IMG/VR virus record: IMGVR_UViG_3300009103_000063
Location: 1 to 42,647 of that record
DNA length: 42,647 nucleotides
Source: a virus
Reading direction: 5' to 3' (one strand)
The translations under genes and the position numbers were made by a program. A model generated the notes under the pieces. That model was not told the DNA's origin. It did no database searches and saw nothing but the letters and a program-made list of their open reading frames with translations. This document shows positions 1 to 6,698 of this stretch, in pieces. The stretch's first letter is position 1, and every line of letters begins with the position of its first letter.

Positions 1-7
1 GTAAATT

Positions 8-910
8 ATGTTTAAGATTATGTTTCTGGTATTGCTGTTGACACTAACAACATCTTCAAAGGTTCAAGCAGACCCAGCCGATTGGCTGGCCACACAGACA
101 CTCAATGTTTGTCAAGAGGGTCTGGATCTTGGTCCCGTTGGAAGAGGTTCCATGAATGATCCAATCAACCCATTCTGGGGAAGACCTTGGGCAGAGGGAA
201 CCATTGGTGCAGAGACGCACGGAATGATTGTTCCACCAGAAAACTTTGAGACACTCGCACGATTGGACAGAACAGTCGGACCATTCAATAGTTTCCCCAA
301 CATCGTTCCCGTTGCTACTGGGTATTATTTCTATGCCGATCTTACAGGAAGCCGCATCCTTGCAGTGGGAACCGGGGAGCCGGACGAATCATACTCTGCA
401 TCATGCACCGAAACAGAAGCATGGAAGAATCCAGTTAATCACCTTGCCGATGGTGCAGCAGATGGAACACCTTTTCCATTCAGTCATATTGGATTTCGTA
501 CAACAGGCTATGGTGGGTATCCAGAAATCTATGTTATTCTTTTGGACACCACAACAGGAACTCCACTTCCGGTTACTGAAATTAGATTGAATAACCTTTG
601 TTGTAAAACTGCGTCGCAGCCCGCATGGGAAGACATCAAGATCACGCTGGAGCTTTTGATTGCTCCGGGTCTTGAAGAAGAAACCACAGGAACCTATATT
701 GCCGGGGACACTTCTTCCATGTTCAATAATACTGGAACAACCATTGACGATCTATGGGAAGAACAGGAAGGAATTGTGAGCGAAGAAACTGTTCCACTGT
801 CATCATACTCTGTCCTTGAACGGGCTGATTTGAATATGGATGGTGTCGTTGGTGGTCCAGATTTTACGCTCTTTGCAATAAATTTCGGAAAGGCAGTAGT
901 GGGGGAATAA
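8..910 (+). CDS. Secreted protein with C-terminal dockerin-like EF-hand
   Basis: A 300-residue protein with a clear signal peptide: a basic start, a Leu-rich core and a probable cleavage site after the Ala in KVQA near residue 21. The body has paired cysteines but no fold I recognise. The last 30 residues contain an acidic loop reading D-x-N-x-D-G-V-V followed by GGPDF, then a hydrophobic segment ending in FG. This is the pattern of a single dockerin or EF-hand calcium loop common in secreted proteins of environmental bacteria. The gene lies 12 bases before the PEP-CTERM-like gene, so the two may act together at a cell surface. The start could instead be the ATG at 20, because the window begins too close to show a ribosome site. 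Function unknown; export and calcium binding are inferences. Confidence 0.6.
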   Translation: MFKIMFLVLLLTLTTSSKVQADPADWLATQTLNVCQEGLDLGPVGRGSMNDPINPFWGRPWAEGTIGAETHGMIVPPENFETLARLDRTVGPFNSFPNIVPVATGYYFYADLTGSRILAVGTGEPDESYSASCTETEAWKNPVNHLADGAADGTPFPFSHIGFRTTGYGGYPEIYVILLDTTTGTPLPVTEIRLNNLCCKTASQPAWEDIKITLELLIAPGLEEETTGTYIAGDTSSMFNNTGTTIDDLWEEQEGIVSEETVPLSSYSVLERADLNMDGVVGGPDFTLFAINFGKAVVGE

Positions 911-922
911 TATCATTTCGAC

Positions 923-1414
923 ATGTATCCTAGAGAATATATCGTAAAGTTTCTACAAGAACCTAATCGCAAAACAGGGCAACAACCGGACATGTGGGAG
1001 TTCCAAGAATCCTCTGATATCACTCCAGGATCAGGTGATGGAGGTTGGAGCGATATCTATTGGATGGATGAATTTGTGGATCAAGTCCCATGCTCACTCT
1101 TCACAGGGCTCCCCTTTCCGGGAATCCCAGAACAACAACATGACCATCCAAACAATACTCAATGTTATTGGGTGCGAACATGGATTCATCCAGAAACGAA
1201 TTGGGTGAGAGCACGAGCAATCCAAGAGTATGATTCATCAAGTAGTAGTATTAGTAGTAGTAGTAGTAGTATTATTAGCAGTGAATGGAGCGAGCCAATC
1301 TGTGTCCCCGAGCCTTCGGCCTCCACACTCATATTAGTTGGGATATTTCTATACTGGCAACTGGTTAAAATAACAAAAAAAAGAATAAAAGTTAAAAAAC
1401 GGGCAGAAACATGA
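923..1414 (+). CDS. Protein with PEP-CTERM-like surface sorting tail
   Basis: A 163-residue protein rich in Trp, Pro and Cys, with a Ser-only tract near residues 105-117 encoded by an AGT repeat. The C-terminus has three parts in order: a V-P-E-P-S motif near residue 128, a hydrophobic stretch of about 17 residues, and a Lys/Arg-rich tail. That is the architecture of PEP-CTERM proteins, which exosortase handles in Gram-negative bacteria that make exopolysaccharide. No N-terminal signal peptide is obvious, which is odd for such a protein; the true start may differ, or it may depend on its neighbour. It directly follows the dockerin-like gene, and its stop codon overlaps the ATG of the next gene as ATGA. 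The sorting role is inferred from the motif only. Confidence 0.6.
   Translation: MYPREYIVKFLQEPNRKTGQQPDMWEFQESSDITPGSGDGGWSDIYWMDEFVDQVPCSLFTGLPFPGIPEQQHDHPNNTQCYWVRTWIHPETNWVRARAIQEYDSSSSSISSSSSSIISSEWSEPICVPEPSASTLILVGIFLYWQLVKITKKRIKVKKRAET
1241..1276 (+). repeat. AGT trinucleotide microsatellite
   Basis: A run of AGT units interrupted by ATT lies in frame in the PEP-CTERM-like gene and encodes a Ser/Ile tract just before the sorting tail. Length change by whole triplets would alter only the linker length. Confidence 0.85.
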
Positions 1415-1554
1415 TAAATGAAACTAAGTACGAAATCTTTATGATCCGAATATGGACAATCCTTGCAATTATGTTATGTGCAGTATTGGGGTATGGAGGG
1501 CTCTATCTGCTCATCAGTAAAGCATATGAACTGTATACTAAGGCCATGTTATAA
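1411..1554 (+). CDS. Small single-pass membrane protein
   Basis: A 47-residue protein with about 12 polar N-terminal residues and then one hydrophobic helix of roughly 22 residues (from about MIRIWTILAI to LYLLI). A short tail with Lys and Tyr follows. The ATG overlaps the TGA of the PEP-CTERM-like gene as ATGA, the usual sign of translational coupling, so I accept it despite its size. It may be a partner that anchors or presents the two secreted products upstream. A small holin-like or toxin role cannot be excluded. No family recognised. Confidence 0.5.
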   Translation: MINETKYEIFMIRIWTILAIMLCAVLGYGGLYLLISKAYELYTKAML

Positions 1555-1557
1555 ATA
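1550..1557 (+). promoter_or_regulatory. T4-type late promoter, TATAAATA
   Basis: An exact TATAAATA octamer starts within the stop region of the preceding small gene and lies about 115 bases before the gene at 1674. T4 late promoters consist essentially of this octamer, recognised by gp55 with gp33 and the sliding clamp. Confidence 0.55.
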
Positions 1558-1571
1558 GAACACAACAGAAC

Positions 1572-1629
1572 AGCAGTTTTTTTACTGCTACAGCAGCAGC
1601 AGTAGCAGCGGGAGCTCCTCCTCCTCCTC
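1572..1629 (+). repeat. Hairpin plus CAG and CTC microsatellites in a leader
   Basis: Between the late promoter and the next gene are a small hairpin (AGCAGT, six T, ACTGCT at 1572-1589), a CAG-rich run (1591-1608) and five CTC units (1615-1629). They lie in the presumed 5' leader, so length changes would alter the leader but not a protein. Confidence 0.7.
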
Positions 1630-1673
1630 ACATCTTTTACGAAATCAACACGAAAAAAAAGGAGAAAATAACA

Positions 1674-2120
1674 ATGAGTGGAACAAGTCTGCAAGCAAGA
1701 ATGTATAGAGAGCGTGTAACAGGATTGGATGAAGCACCTCAAAGTAATCTCCGCGAGGCGTATGGCAAGATAGGTGGAAGTAAGCTCCGAGGAGAGAAGA
1801 AAGTAGAAGGAACGACAGGGAGTCAAATATCGAAAGTTCTGAAAATTTTAGATGATCTGAGACGACCTTGGCAGGAAGAGACAACGCTACGCACGGGTGC
1901 GTTGCAGAACATTAACTTCATCATCAAAGACCTAAAGGCAATTGACCGTGATCGTCGAAAGTTCGAGCCTGGCGACGGTAAAGTCCAAATTAATGTATCT
2001 AAGACCATCAAACAATTAGAGACCACAGTGTCAGTTCTTAAACAACTGGGGAAAGATTCTACTAATGAGTATAAGCGACTAGATAAGGTTCTTGATAAGT
2101 GGCTGGATGAAAACGAATAA
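1674..2120 (+). CDS. Charged helical protein, unknown function
   Basis: A 148-residue hydrophilic protein. It has a basic N-terminal third (residues 1-50) and then Leu/Ile heptad-like spacing with many Lys, Asp and Glu (about residues 55-148), suggesting long helices or a coiled coil. No signal peptide, cysteine or catalytic motif is visible. AAGGAGAAAATAACA just before the ATG is a strong ribosome site, and an exact late-promoter octamer lies upstream. A small late virion or internal protein would fit, but no family is recognised. Confidence 0.65.
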   Translation: MSGTSLQARMYRERVTGLDEAPQSNLREAYGKIGGSKLRGEKKVEGTTGSQISKVLKILDDLRRPWQEETTLRTGALQNINFIIKDLKAIDRDRRKFEPGDGKVQINVSKTIKQLETTVSVLKQLGKDSTNEYKRLDKVLDKWLDENE

Positions 2121-2124
2121 CAAA

Positions 2125-2142
2125 AACAACAACAACAACAAC
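2125..2142 (+). repeat. AAC trinucleotide repeat, six units
   Basis: Six tandem AAC units begin right after the stop codon of the gene ending at 2120. They lie outside any gene I accept. Confidence 0.8.
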
Positions 2143-2552
2143 CCAAATATCAATAGAATGGGCAAAAGCATCAAAAAAGGTGATAATGTGTGTGAGAGAG
2201 ATACGAGACGTTGCGTATCGAAAAAAGAATGTAGCCTCTATAATGTAACCTTAGCGCGTCCTTTGAGGGATCTTAGCGTGTTCGCGAACGGCCGCCGAGT
2301 TCCGCCCCGGCCCCCAGTTTTTTTGTGGAAAACTCGATTTTTCGCTAAAGCTACGGCGACGTTGTAACGATAAGTATATTGTAAGAGGGAGAGAGTCAAA
2401 ATGGCTAAAAACGCGTTTAATATTGTCGTATTTATCTACTGTGTCGCGAATTATGTGGCCGCTTGCGTACTTTCACTGCCTTAATGTTTAATTAAAGTCT
2501 ATTTCCCCTGCGTTTTCGCGCACTTACGGGCGAACTATTTTCGCTCGACCCA
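2143..2552 (+). other. Intergenic stretch with little coding evidence
   Basis: Between the helical protein and the CobT promoter I see a hairpin (GATACG with CGTATC, 2200-2219), a repeated CTTAGCG word near 2250-2277, a C/G-rich block around 2285-2318 and T-runs nearby. A 91-codon open frame through 2092-2367 begins with poly-Asn from the AAC repeat. It has no ribosome site and looks non-coding. One 27-codon ORF with a ribosome site is listed separately. Confidence 0.5.
2401..2484 (+). CDS. Possible 27-residue membrane peptide
   Basis: A very short ORF preceded by GAGGGAGAGAG, a purine-rich ribosome-site candidate about 5-10 bases before the ATG. After a few polar residues it is almost entirely hydrophobic (VVFIYC to ACVLSL). 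It is too short to judge by composition and could be chance, but the ribosome site and the single clean hydrophobic segment make it worth recording. Confidence 0.3.
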   Translation: MAKNAFNIVVFIYCVANYVAACVLSLP

Positions 2553-2580
2553 TTGACATTCGCTCAGAATTGTCTATAAT
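2553..2580 (+). promoter_or_regulatory. Sigma70-type promoter for the CobT-like gene
   Basis: TTGACA at 2553-2558 and TATAAT at 2575-2580 are separated by 16 bases, a perfect match in both boxes. The spacer carries GCTCAG and the promoter ends in CTATAAT, features it shares with the promoter at 5154. Transcription should start near 2587, 16 bases before the small ORF at 2603. Confidence 0.8.
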
Positions 2581-2602
2581 TTGTACTGATCCGGGGGGCT
2601 AT

Positions 2603-2665
2603 ATGCCTTTGATTTACGCTGCGATTGCCATCGCGACTCTCATCCTCAAGGAGCTCTTCTCCTAA
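2603..2665 (+). CDS. 20-residue hydrophobic leader peptide coupled to the CobT-like gene
   Basis: A 20-codon ORF that is almost entirely hydrophobic (Leu, Ile, Ala) with one Lys-Glu pair near its end. Its TAA shares a base with the ATG of the CobT-like gene (TAATG). A G-run lies just upstream. Translation of this peptide would deliver ribosomes to the CobT start. It may be only a coupling leader, or it may be a tiny membrane partner. The CobS gene is preceded by a different small ORF arranged in the same way. Confidence 0.45.
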   Translation: MPLIYAAIAIATLILKELFS

Positions 2666-5070
2666 TGTCTATCTCTACTGTATCTGTCGGCGCCAAGTCT
2701 CGGCTTGCGAAGCTGCTGGCGAGTGAGAACATCACCGTCGAGCATCGCGAGGTCGAAACCGCGTACTTCGACGTAAAGCATCGGATTCTCTGCCTTCCCA
2801 TGTGGAAGGAGATGTCCGAGGACGTTTACGATATGCTGCTGGTCCACGAGACCGGTCACGCTTTGCACACTCCTATGGATGCATGGGAGCGTGCGGTCAT
2901 GGATCATGCTAACCCCTCGAAATTCAAGGGGTTTATCAATGTGTGTGAGGACGCGCGTGTCGATAAGCGCCAGAAGCGGAAGTACCCTGGGGCTCGGCGC
3001 TCCTACGCTTCTGCATTCAAGGTGCTCCGCGAAGCGGACTTCTTCCGTCTCGGTGATCGCGATCCCAACTCCATGGGGCTGGTCGACCGGATCAACCTGT
3101 TCCACAAAGGCTTCTCCGATGTGATCGTCTTCTCCGATGAGGAGAAGCTGTTCGTCGAGGCTGTGGCTGCGGCTGAATCCTTCAAGGATGCTGTCGCTGC
3201 GGCTGAAGCCATCTATGAGTACATGGCTTCCGATGAAGCGGAGACTGATACTCACTACGAGCCCGGCGATGCTGAGGCTGGCGAGTCCGATGAAGACGGC
3301 GAGAGTGGCGAGAGTGGTGAGTCCAAAGCTCCCTCGGGGGAGAATGATGATTCTCCGAGCTCCTCTACTGACGGCGATGGCGCTGGTGATTCCGACGAGG
3401 AAGGCGCCGATTCATCTGGCTCGGGGGAGGATGATGAATCCTCGAGCGATTCTAGCTCCGAGAGCGAATCTGAGGGAGATGAGGGAGAATCTTCGGATTC
3501 ATCAGATTCCCCTGAGGGAGCTTCCTCTTCTAATGGTCCTGGTGTTGGTGAGGGTGACGGTCCGACCTGCGAGACGGACGAAGCCCAGAGTGAGTCCGAG
3601 CGCGAGCTGGTGGCTGATACCAGTCGCGGCGATAATCGGCCTCCGATCTACACTTCCTTCCCTCGCGACGAGGCTTGGAATCTCGACAACCTGATCATCT
3701 CTCCTGACTATATCTATGGAGAGGTGGCGCGCCATATGAGCGACTATCGTGGGAGTGGCCACGAGGCTGCATATGATGCTACTGTAAAGCACATCGCGAA
3801 GGTCCACGACGAGTTTGTGAGTAAGAACAAGCCGATTGTGGCTTATCTCGCGAAGGAATTCGAGATGCGGAAGGCTGCTTCTGCGCGCCTCGGGGCTCGC
3901 ACTACGCGGTCCGGATCGCTCGATACCAATCGCCTTCATCGTCACAAGTGGGATGATGACGTATTCAAGCGGGCTGTGGAGCTCCCCAAGGGCAAGAATC
4001 ATGGCATGGTCATGTACGTTGACTGGTCTGGCTCTATGTCTATGAGTATCAATGCGGTGATCGACCAGGTCAAGGTGATGGCGATGTTCTGCAAGCGCAT
4101 TGGCATTCCGTTCGACGTGTATGCCTTCAGCGATGCTGCTTGTGGTGCTCCGATGTTCACCAATGCCGAAGGCGAATCGATCGACAGGCCGATCATCGAC
4201 CGCGAGAAGCTGGAGCGCGGCGACTATGTGGTTAACGAGGGCCGGCGCCGGCGGCAGTTCTCTCTGCTCCACCTGCTCTCCAGTTCGGTTCGTAACTCCA
4301 AGTTCAATGAGCATCTCCGCGGGCTGACCGCACTCCAGACTATGATGGGCTATGATGTCCCGATTGCTTCTCCTCGCTGGTTGGGCTTGTGTGGTACTCC
4401 TCTGTCGCAGGCGATCATGAGTGCGACGCCTGTGGTGAATCGCTTCCGCAAGGCGAATGGCTGTGAGATTGTTCACACCATCTTCCTGACTGATGGTGAA
4501 GGCTACTGCCCGTCGGCTGTATACGATCCTTCCGAAAATAGTGGTGAGAGGCGGCACTACGGCTATGGTCATGAGACTATTGTTCGCGACCATGCTTCTA
4601 AGCGTGAATGGAGTCTCAACGCCGACTTCCGCGATGCGGCCGCAGCCTTTGACCGTGCAGCCATTGAATACTTCAAGGTGCGCACCGGTTCGACGCTCTC
4701 GAACATGTTCCTGACTCCGGACAAGCGGTCCTTCAATAATGACATCGCGGCCGCTGTTCGCGATACGGATCATCCGCTTTGGGAAATGCTGAAGGAGAAC
4801 TTCAACGCCGCGGCTGTTAATACCGCCATTCGAGAGGAATGGAAACTCTGCAAGTCCGATGGTGGCGTTGTTTACTACCCCAAGGTCGGATGGAGCTCCT
4901 ACTTCCTGCTGCCCGTTAACACGATGGACGCTACGGCGAACACCGTTCTCGACGATAGCCTGACTGGTGCTCGCAAGGGAACGATCAAGAAGGCGTTCTC
5001 AAAGGCCAGCAGCGGAAAGGTCAAGAATCGGGTGATTCTGCGAAAATTCATCGAAATGGTGGCTGTTTGA
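2665..5070 (+). CDS. CobT-like protein: HExxH metallopeptidase motif, acidic linker, VWA domain
   Basis: An 801-residue protein in three parts. Residues about 1-190 contain H61-E-T-G-H65 plus E95 in a CEDARVD context, the zinc-site pattern of gluzincin-like metallopeptidases. Residues about 190-320 are an Asp/Glu/Ser/Gly linker of extreme acidity. From about 445 a von Willebrand A domain has a complete MIDAS: D453-W-S-G-S457, T578 and D610. CobT, the VWA subunit of cobaltochelatase, has a similar acidic middle and C-terminal VWA domain and works with the AAA+ CobS; the next large gene here is CobS-like. The HExxH domain is not part of classical CobT, so a MoxR/VWA-type proteolytic or remodelling machine is equally possible. 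The ribosome site AAGGAG lies 10 bases before the ATG. Codon use is GC-richer than in the replication genes. Confidence 0.8.
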   Translation: MSISTVSVGAKSRLAKLLASENITVEHREVETAYFDVKHRILCLPMWKEMSEDVYDMLLVHETGHALHTPMDAWERAVMDHANPSKFKGFINVCEDARVDKRQKRKYPGARRSYASAFKVLREADFFRLGDRDPNSMGLVDRINLFHKGFSDVIVFSDEEKLFVEAVAAAESFKDAVAAAEAIYEYMASDEAETDTHYEPGDAEAGESDEDGESGESGESKAPSGENDDSPSSSTDGDGAGDSDEEGADSSGSGEDDESSSDSSSESESEGDEGESSDSSDSPEGASSSNGPGVGEGDGPTCETDEAQSESERELVADTSRGDNRPPIYTSFPRDEAWNLDNLIISPDYIYGEVARHMSDYRGSGHEAAYDATVKHIAKVHDEFVSKNKPIVAYLAKEFEMRKAASARLGARTTRSGSLDTNRLHRHKWDDDVFKRAVELPKGKNHGMVMYVDWSGSMSMSINAVIDQVKVMAMFCKRIGIPFDVYAFSDAACGAPMFTNAEGESIDRPIIDREKLERGDYVVNEGRRRRQFSLLHLLSSSVRNSKFNEHLRGLTALQTMMGYDVPIASPRWLGLCGTPLSQAIMSATPVVNRFRKANGCEIVHTIFLTDGEGYCPSAVYDPSENSGERRHYGYGHETIVRDHASKREWSLNADFRDAAAAFDRAAIEYFKVRTGSTLSNMFLTPDKRSFNNDIAAAVRDTDHPLWEMLKENFNAAAVNTAIREEWKLCKSDGGVVYYPKVGWSSYFLLPVNTMDATANTVLDDSLTGARKGTIKKAFSKASSGKVKNRVILRKFIEMVAV

Positions 5071-5099
5071 ACACGGAAATTGTGACTTTTCGCCACTAT

Positions 5100-5144
5100 C
5101 TGACTGGTCAGCCAACTTTCTCGGTTATTTTACTGACCAGTCAG
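5100..5144. repeat. Two mirror-image 12-bp dyads, possible operator or hairpin
   Basis: CTGACTGGTCAG (5100-5111) and CTGACCAGTCAG (5133-5144) are each palindromic except for the central pair and are exact reverse complements of each other. Their centres are 33 bases apart, about three helix turns, and both are followed by CCA. They lie just upstream of the -35 box at 5154. They could be paired repressor sites for the CobS promoter, or the arms of a hairpin ending the CobT transcript. No T-run follows, which favours protein binding. Confidence 0.6.
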
Positions 5145-5153
5145 CCATTTCTA

Positions 5154-5181
5154 TTGACTTTTGCTCAGGAATGGCTATAAT
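5154..5181 (+). promoter_or_regulatory. Sigma70-type promoter for the lipoprotein/CobS pair
   Basis: TTGACT at 5154-5159 and TATAAT at 5176-5181 are separated by 16 bases. GCTCAG in the spacer and CTATAAT match the promoter at 2553. The expected start of transcription (5187-5189) falls on or next to the ATG of the small lipoprotein gene, so that message may be leaderless. Confidence 0.8.
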
Positions 5182-5188
5182 TAGGGTG

Positions 5189-5311
5189 ATGCTCCGAGTG
5201 ATTCTCTCTCTATTTTTGCTCCTCGCCTGCGACGGCGCCAAGCCGCGTCCCGCTCTCAGCGAGATTCTACTCGATCCTATTCACATTTCAATTGAGGAGA
5301 CTATAGTTTGA
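5189..5311 (+). CDS. Small predicted lipoprotein coupled to cobS
   Basis: A 40-residue product with one Arg, a Leu-rich core and a lipobox L-L-A-C with the cysteine at position 14, followed by Asp. Asp after the cysteine is the classical inner-membrane retention signal in Enterobacteria. The remaining 26 residues are short and acidic. The TGA overlaps the TTG start of cobS as TTGA. The ATG has no spaced ribosome site and sits at the predicted transcription start, so it may be read as a leaderless message or be partly a leader for cobS. The match to a lipoprotein signal is good. The role is unknown; a membrane tether for the AAA+/VWA pair or a lysis lipoprotein are guesses. Confidence 0.5.
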   Translation: MLRVILSLFLLLACDGAKPRPALSEILLDPIHISIEETIV

Positions 5312-6561
5312 TTCTGAAACCGAAGCAGGAAGCGTGGGTCCGCGCGGCTGAAGCCGCTGGCTACCCCGCTGGCTCGATTGTCGGCTATCCCGACATCGAC
5401 GCCATTTGTGAGTCCATGGGGGGCGTCACACGCCCTTGGTGGATGATCAATGACAAGGCTCACCGCGCTGGTCGCGGTAAGTTCCGCATCCCGAGTGCGG
5501 AAGCCTCTGAGGCGGCGCCGGTCGCGCCTCCCGTGCCGGTCGCGGCTGCTCCTGTAGCACCGCCTCCGGCTGCTGCGGTTGCACCGGTCATCCCGATGCA
5601 GCCTGCGCCCGAGGTGAAAAGCCCCGTGGCGCTCGCAAAGGTTGCGGCTGTCACCGAGTCGGCGATCCCCGACCTGTTCCCGAACTACGTTCCGTTCGGT
5701 CACTTCAAGGATGTGGTGACAATCGTTGAATCCCGCATGTTCTACCCGGTTTTCATCACGGGGCTTTCCGGAAACGGTAAGACTCTGATGGTCGAGCAGG
5801 CTTGCGCGAAGGCGAAGCGGGAATGCTTCCGTGTTCCTATCTCCAAGCTGACCGACGAGGAAGACCTGATCGGGGGCTTCCGCTTGGTTGACGGCGAGAC
5901 GGTCTGGTTCGACGGCCCTGTGCCTGAAGCCATGCGCCGCGGCGCTTTGCTCCTCCTCGATGAGGTCGACCAGGGCACTGAGAACCTGATGTGCCTCCAG
6001 GGCGTCCTTGAGGGCAAGCCGCTTCTCCTGAAGAAGATCAACGAGATTGTGAAGCCGACTCCCGGTTTCAATATCATCGCAACGGCGAACACCAAGGGCA
6101 AGGGCGATGAAGCTGGCCGCTTCATCGGTGCGAATATCATGAACGAAGCGTTCCTTGACCGCTACCCCATTACTCTCGAACAGGAGTATCCTTCGGTCGC
6201 GGTCGAAACCAAGATCATGAAGAAGGAGCTGGCTTCTCGGGGCGTGGCTGATGATGAGTTCGCAGCCAAGCTGGTCAATTGGGCTGACATCATCCGGAAG
6301 ACCTACTATGAGGGGGGTGTCGATGAGCTTATTGCTACGCGGCGCCTCGTCCACATCGTGGGTGCGTATGCCATGTTCCGTGATAAGATGAAGGCTATCA
6401 CGCTCGGGCTGTCTCGCTTCGATGAGGAGACTAAGGCTTCCTTCCTCGACCTCTACACCAAGGTGGATGAAACGGCTGGTGTTCCTGAGGAGGCTGTAGA
6501 GAGTGTGCCTGTGGTCGAGGAGGAGAGCAACGCAAAGGATGAGGAGCTGATCCCGTTCTAG
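5308..6561 (+). CDS. cobS: CobS-like AAA+ ATPase (MoxR group)
   Basis: A 417-residue AAA+ ATPase. Residues 1-60 form a small N-terminal domain, 64-105 are a Pro/Ala/Val linker, and the ATPase follows with Walker A GLSGNGKT (152-159) and Walker B LLLLDEVD (214-221). CobS is the ATPase subunit of aerobic cobaltochelatase and works with a VWA protein, CobT; a CobT-like gene is directly upstream. CobS homologues are frequent in marine T4-like phages. The start is TTG at 5308, supported by GAGGAG 8 bases upstream and by the TTGA overlap with the lipoprotein stop. Whether it supports B12 insertion or remodels a phage or host complex cannot be told from sequence. G/C-ending codons dominate. Confidence 0.85.
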   Translation: MILKPKQEAWVRAAEAAGYPAGSIVGYPDIDAICESMGGVTRPWWMINDKAHRAGRGKFRIPSAEASEAAPVAPPVPVAAAPVAPPPAAAVAPVIPMQPAPEVKSPVALAKVAAVTESAIPDLFPNYVPFGHFKDVVTIVESRMFYPVFITGLSGNGKTLMVEQACAKAKRECFRVPISKLTDEEDLIGGFRLVDGETVWFDGPVPEAMRRGALLLLDEVDQGTENLMCLQGVLEGKPLLLKKINEIVKPTPGFNIIATANTKGKGDEAGRFIGANIMNEAFLDRYPITLEQEYPSVAVETKIMKKELASRGVADDEFAAKLVNWADIIRKTYYEGGVDELIATRRLVHIVGAYAMFRDKMKAITLGLSRFDEETKASFLDLYTKVDETAGVPEEAVESVPVVEEESNAKDEELIPF

Positions 6562-6567
6562 CGTCTC

Positions 6568-6698
6568 GCCAGTCGCACGGTAATCGTGTGTAAGCCGCCA
6601 CTGCTCTAGCAGGGTGCAGCCGTGTGACTGGCTTTGGTGTATACGGCTCGCGGCATGCCGCGTGATGGGTTAACCGTGACACCCCTAGCCGTTAACCC
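6568..6698. repeat. Structured GC-rich stretch with three dyads after cobS
   Basis: Three symmetrical elements occur in 130 bases. A 13-bp stem with one G-U pair joins 6568-6580 with 6620-6632 and encloses a CTGCT/AGCAG hairpin (6601-6612). A perfect 14-bp palindrome CGCGGCATGCCGCG lies at 6649-6662. GGGTTAAC (6667-6674) pairs with GTTAACCC (6691-6698). No long T-run follows directly, so a simple terminator is not clear. It may be a structured 3' end, a small RNA or a protein-binding region between cobS and the tRNAs. The remaining 100 bases up to the tRNA gene are T/A-rich with no gene seen. Confidence 0.55.

Noticed and set aside
2092-2367. Open frame with poly-Asn and a basic tail after the helical protein gene
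   Set aside because: It starts inside the previous gene, its Asn run is just the AAC repeat, there is no ribosome site, and the sequence has low-complexity, non-protein-like composition.
3502-4773. Long minus-strand open frame (423 codons) opposite the CobT-like gene
   Set aside because: It mirrors the GC-rich third positions of a convincing plus-strand gene, has no ribosome site or recognisable domain, and no other gene lies on that strand.
5281-6354. Long minus-strand open frame (357 codons) opposite cobS
   Set aside because: Same reason: antisense shadow of a gene with clear Walker motifs.
6586-6632. GCCGCCACTG word resembling part of a cobalamin riboswitch next to cobS
   Set aside because: The other conserved blocks of the riboswitch (the upstream GGGAA/GGTG region and the AGCCAGGAGAC B12 box) are absent, and it lies after rather than before cobS.
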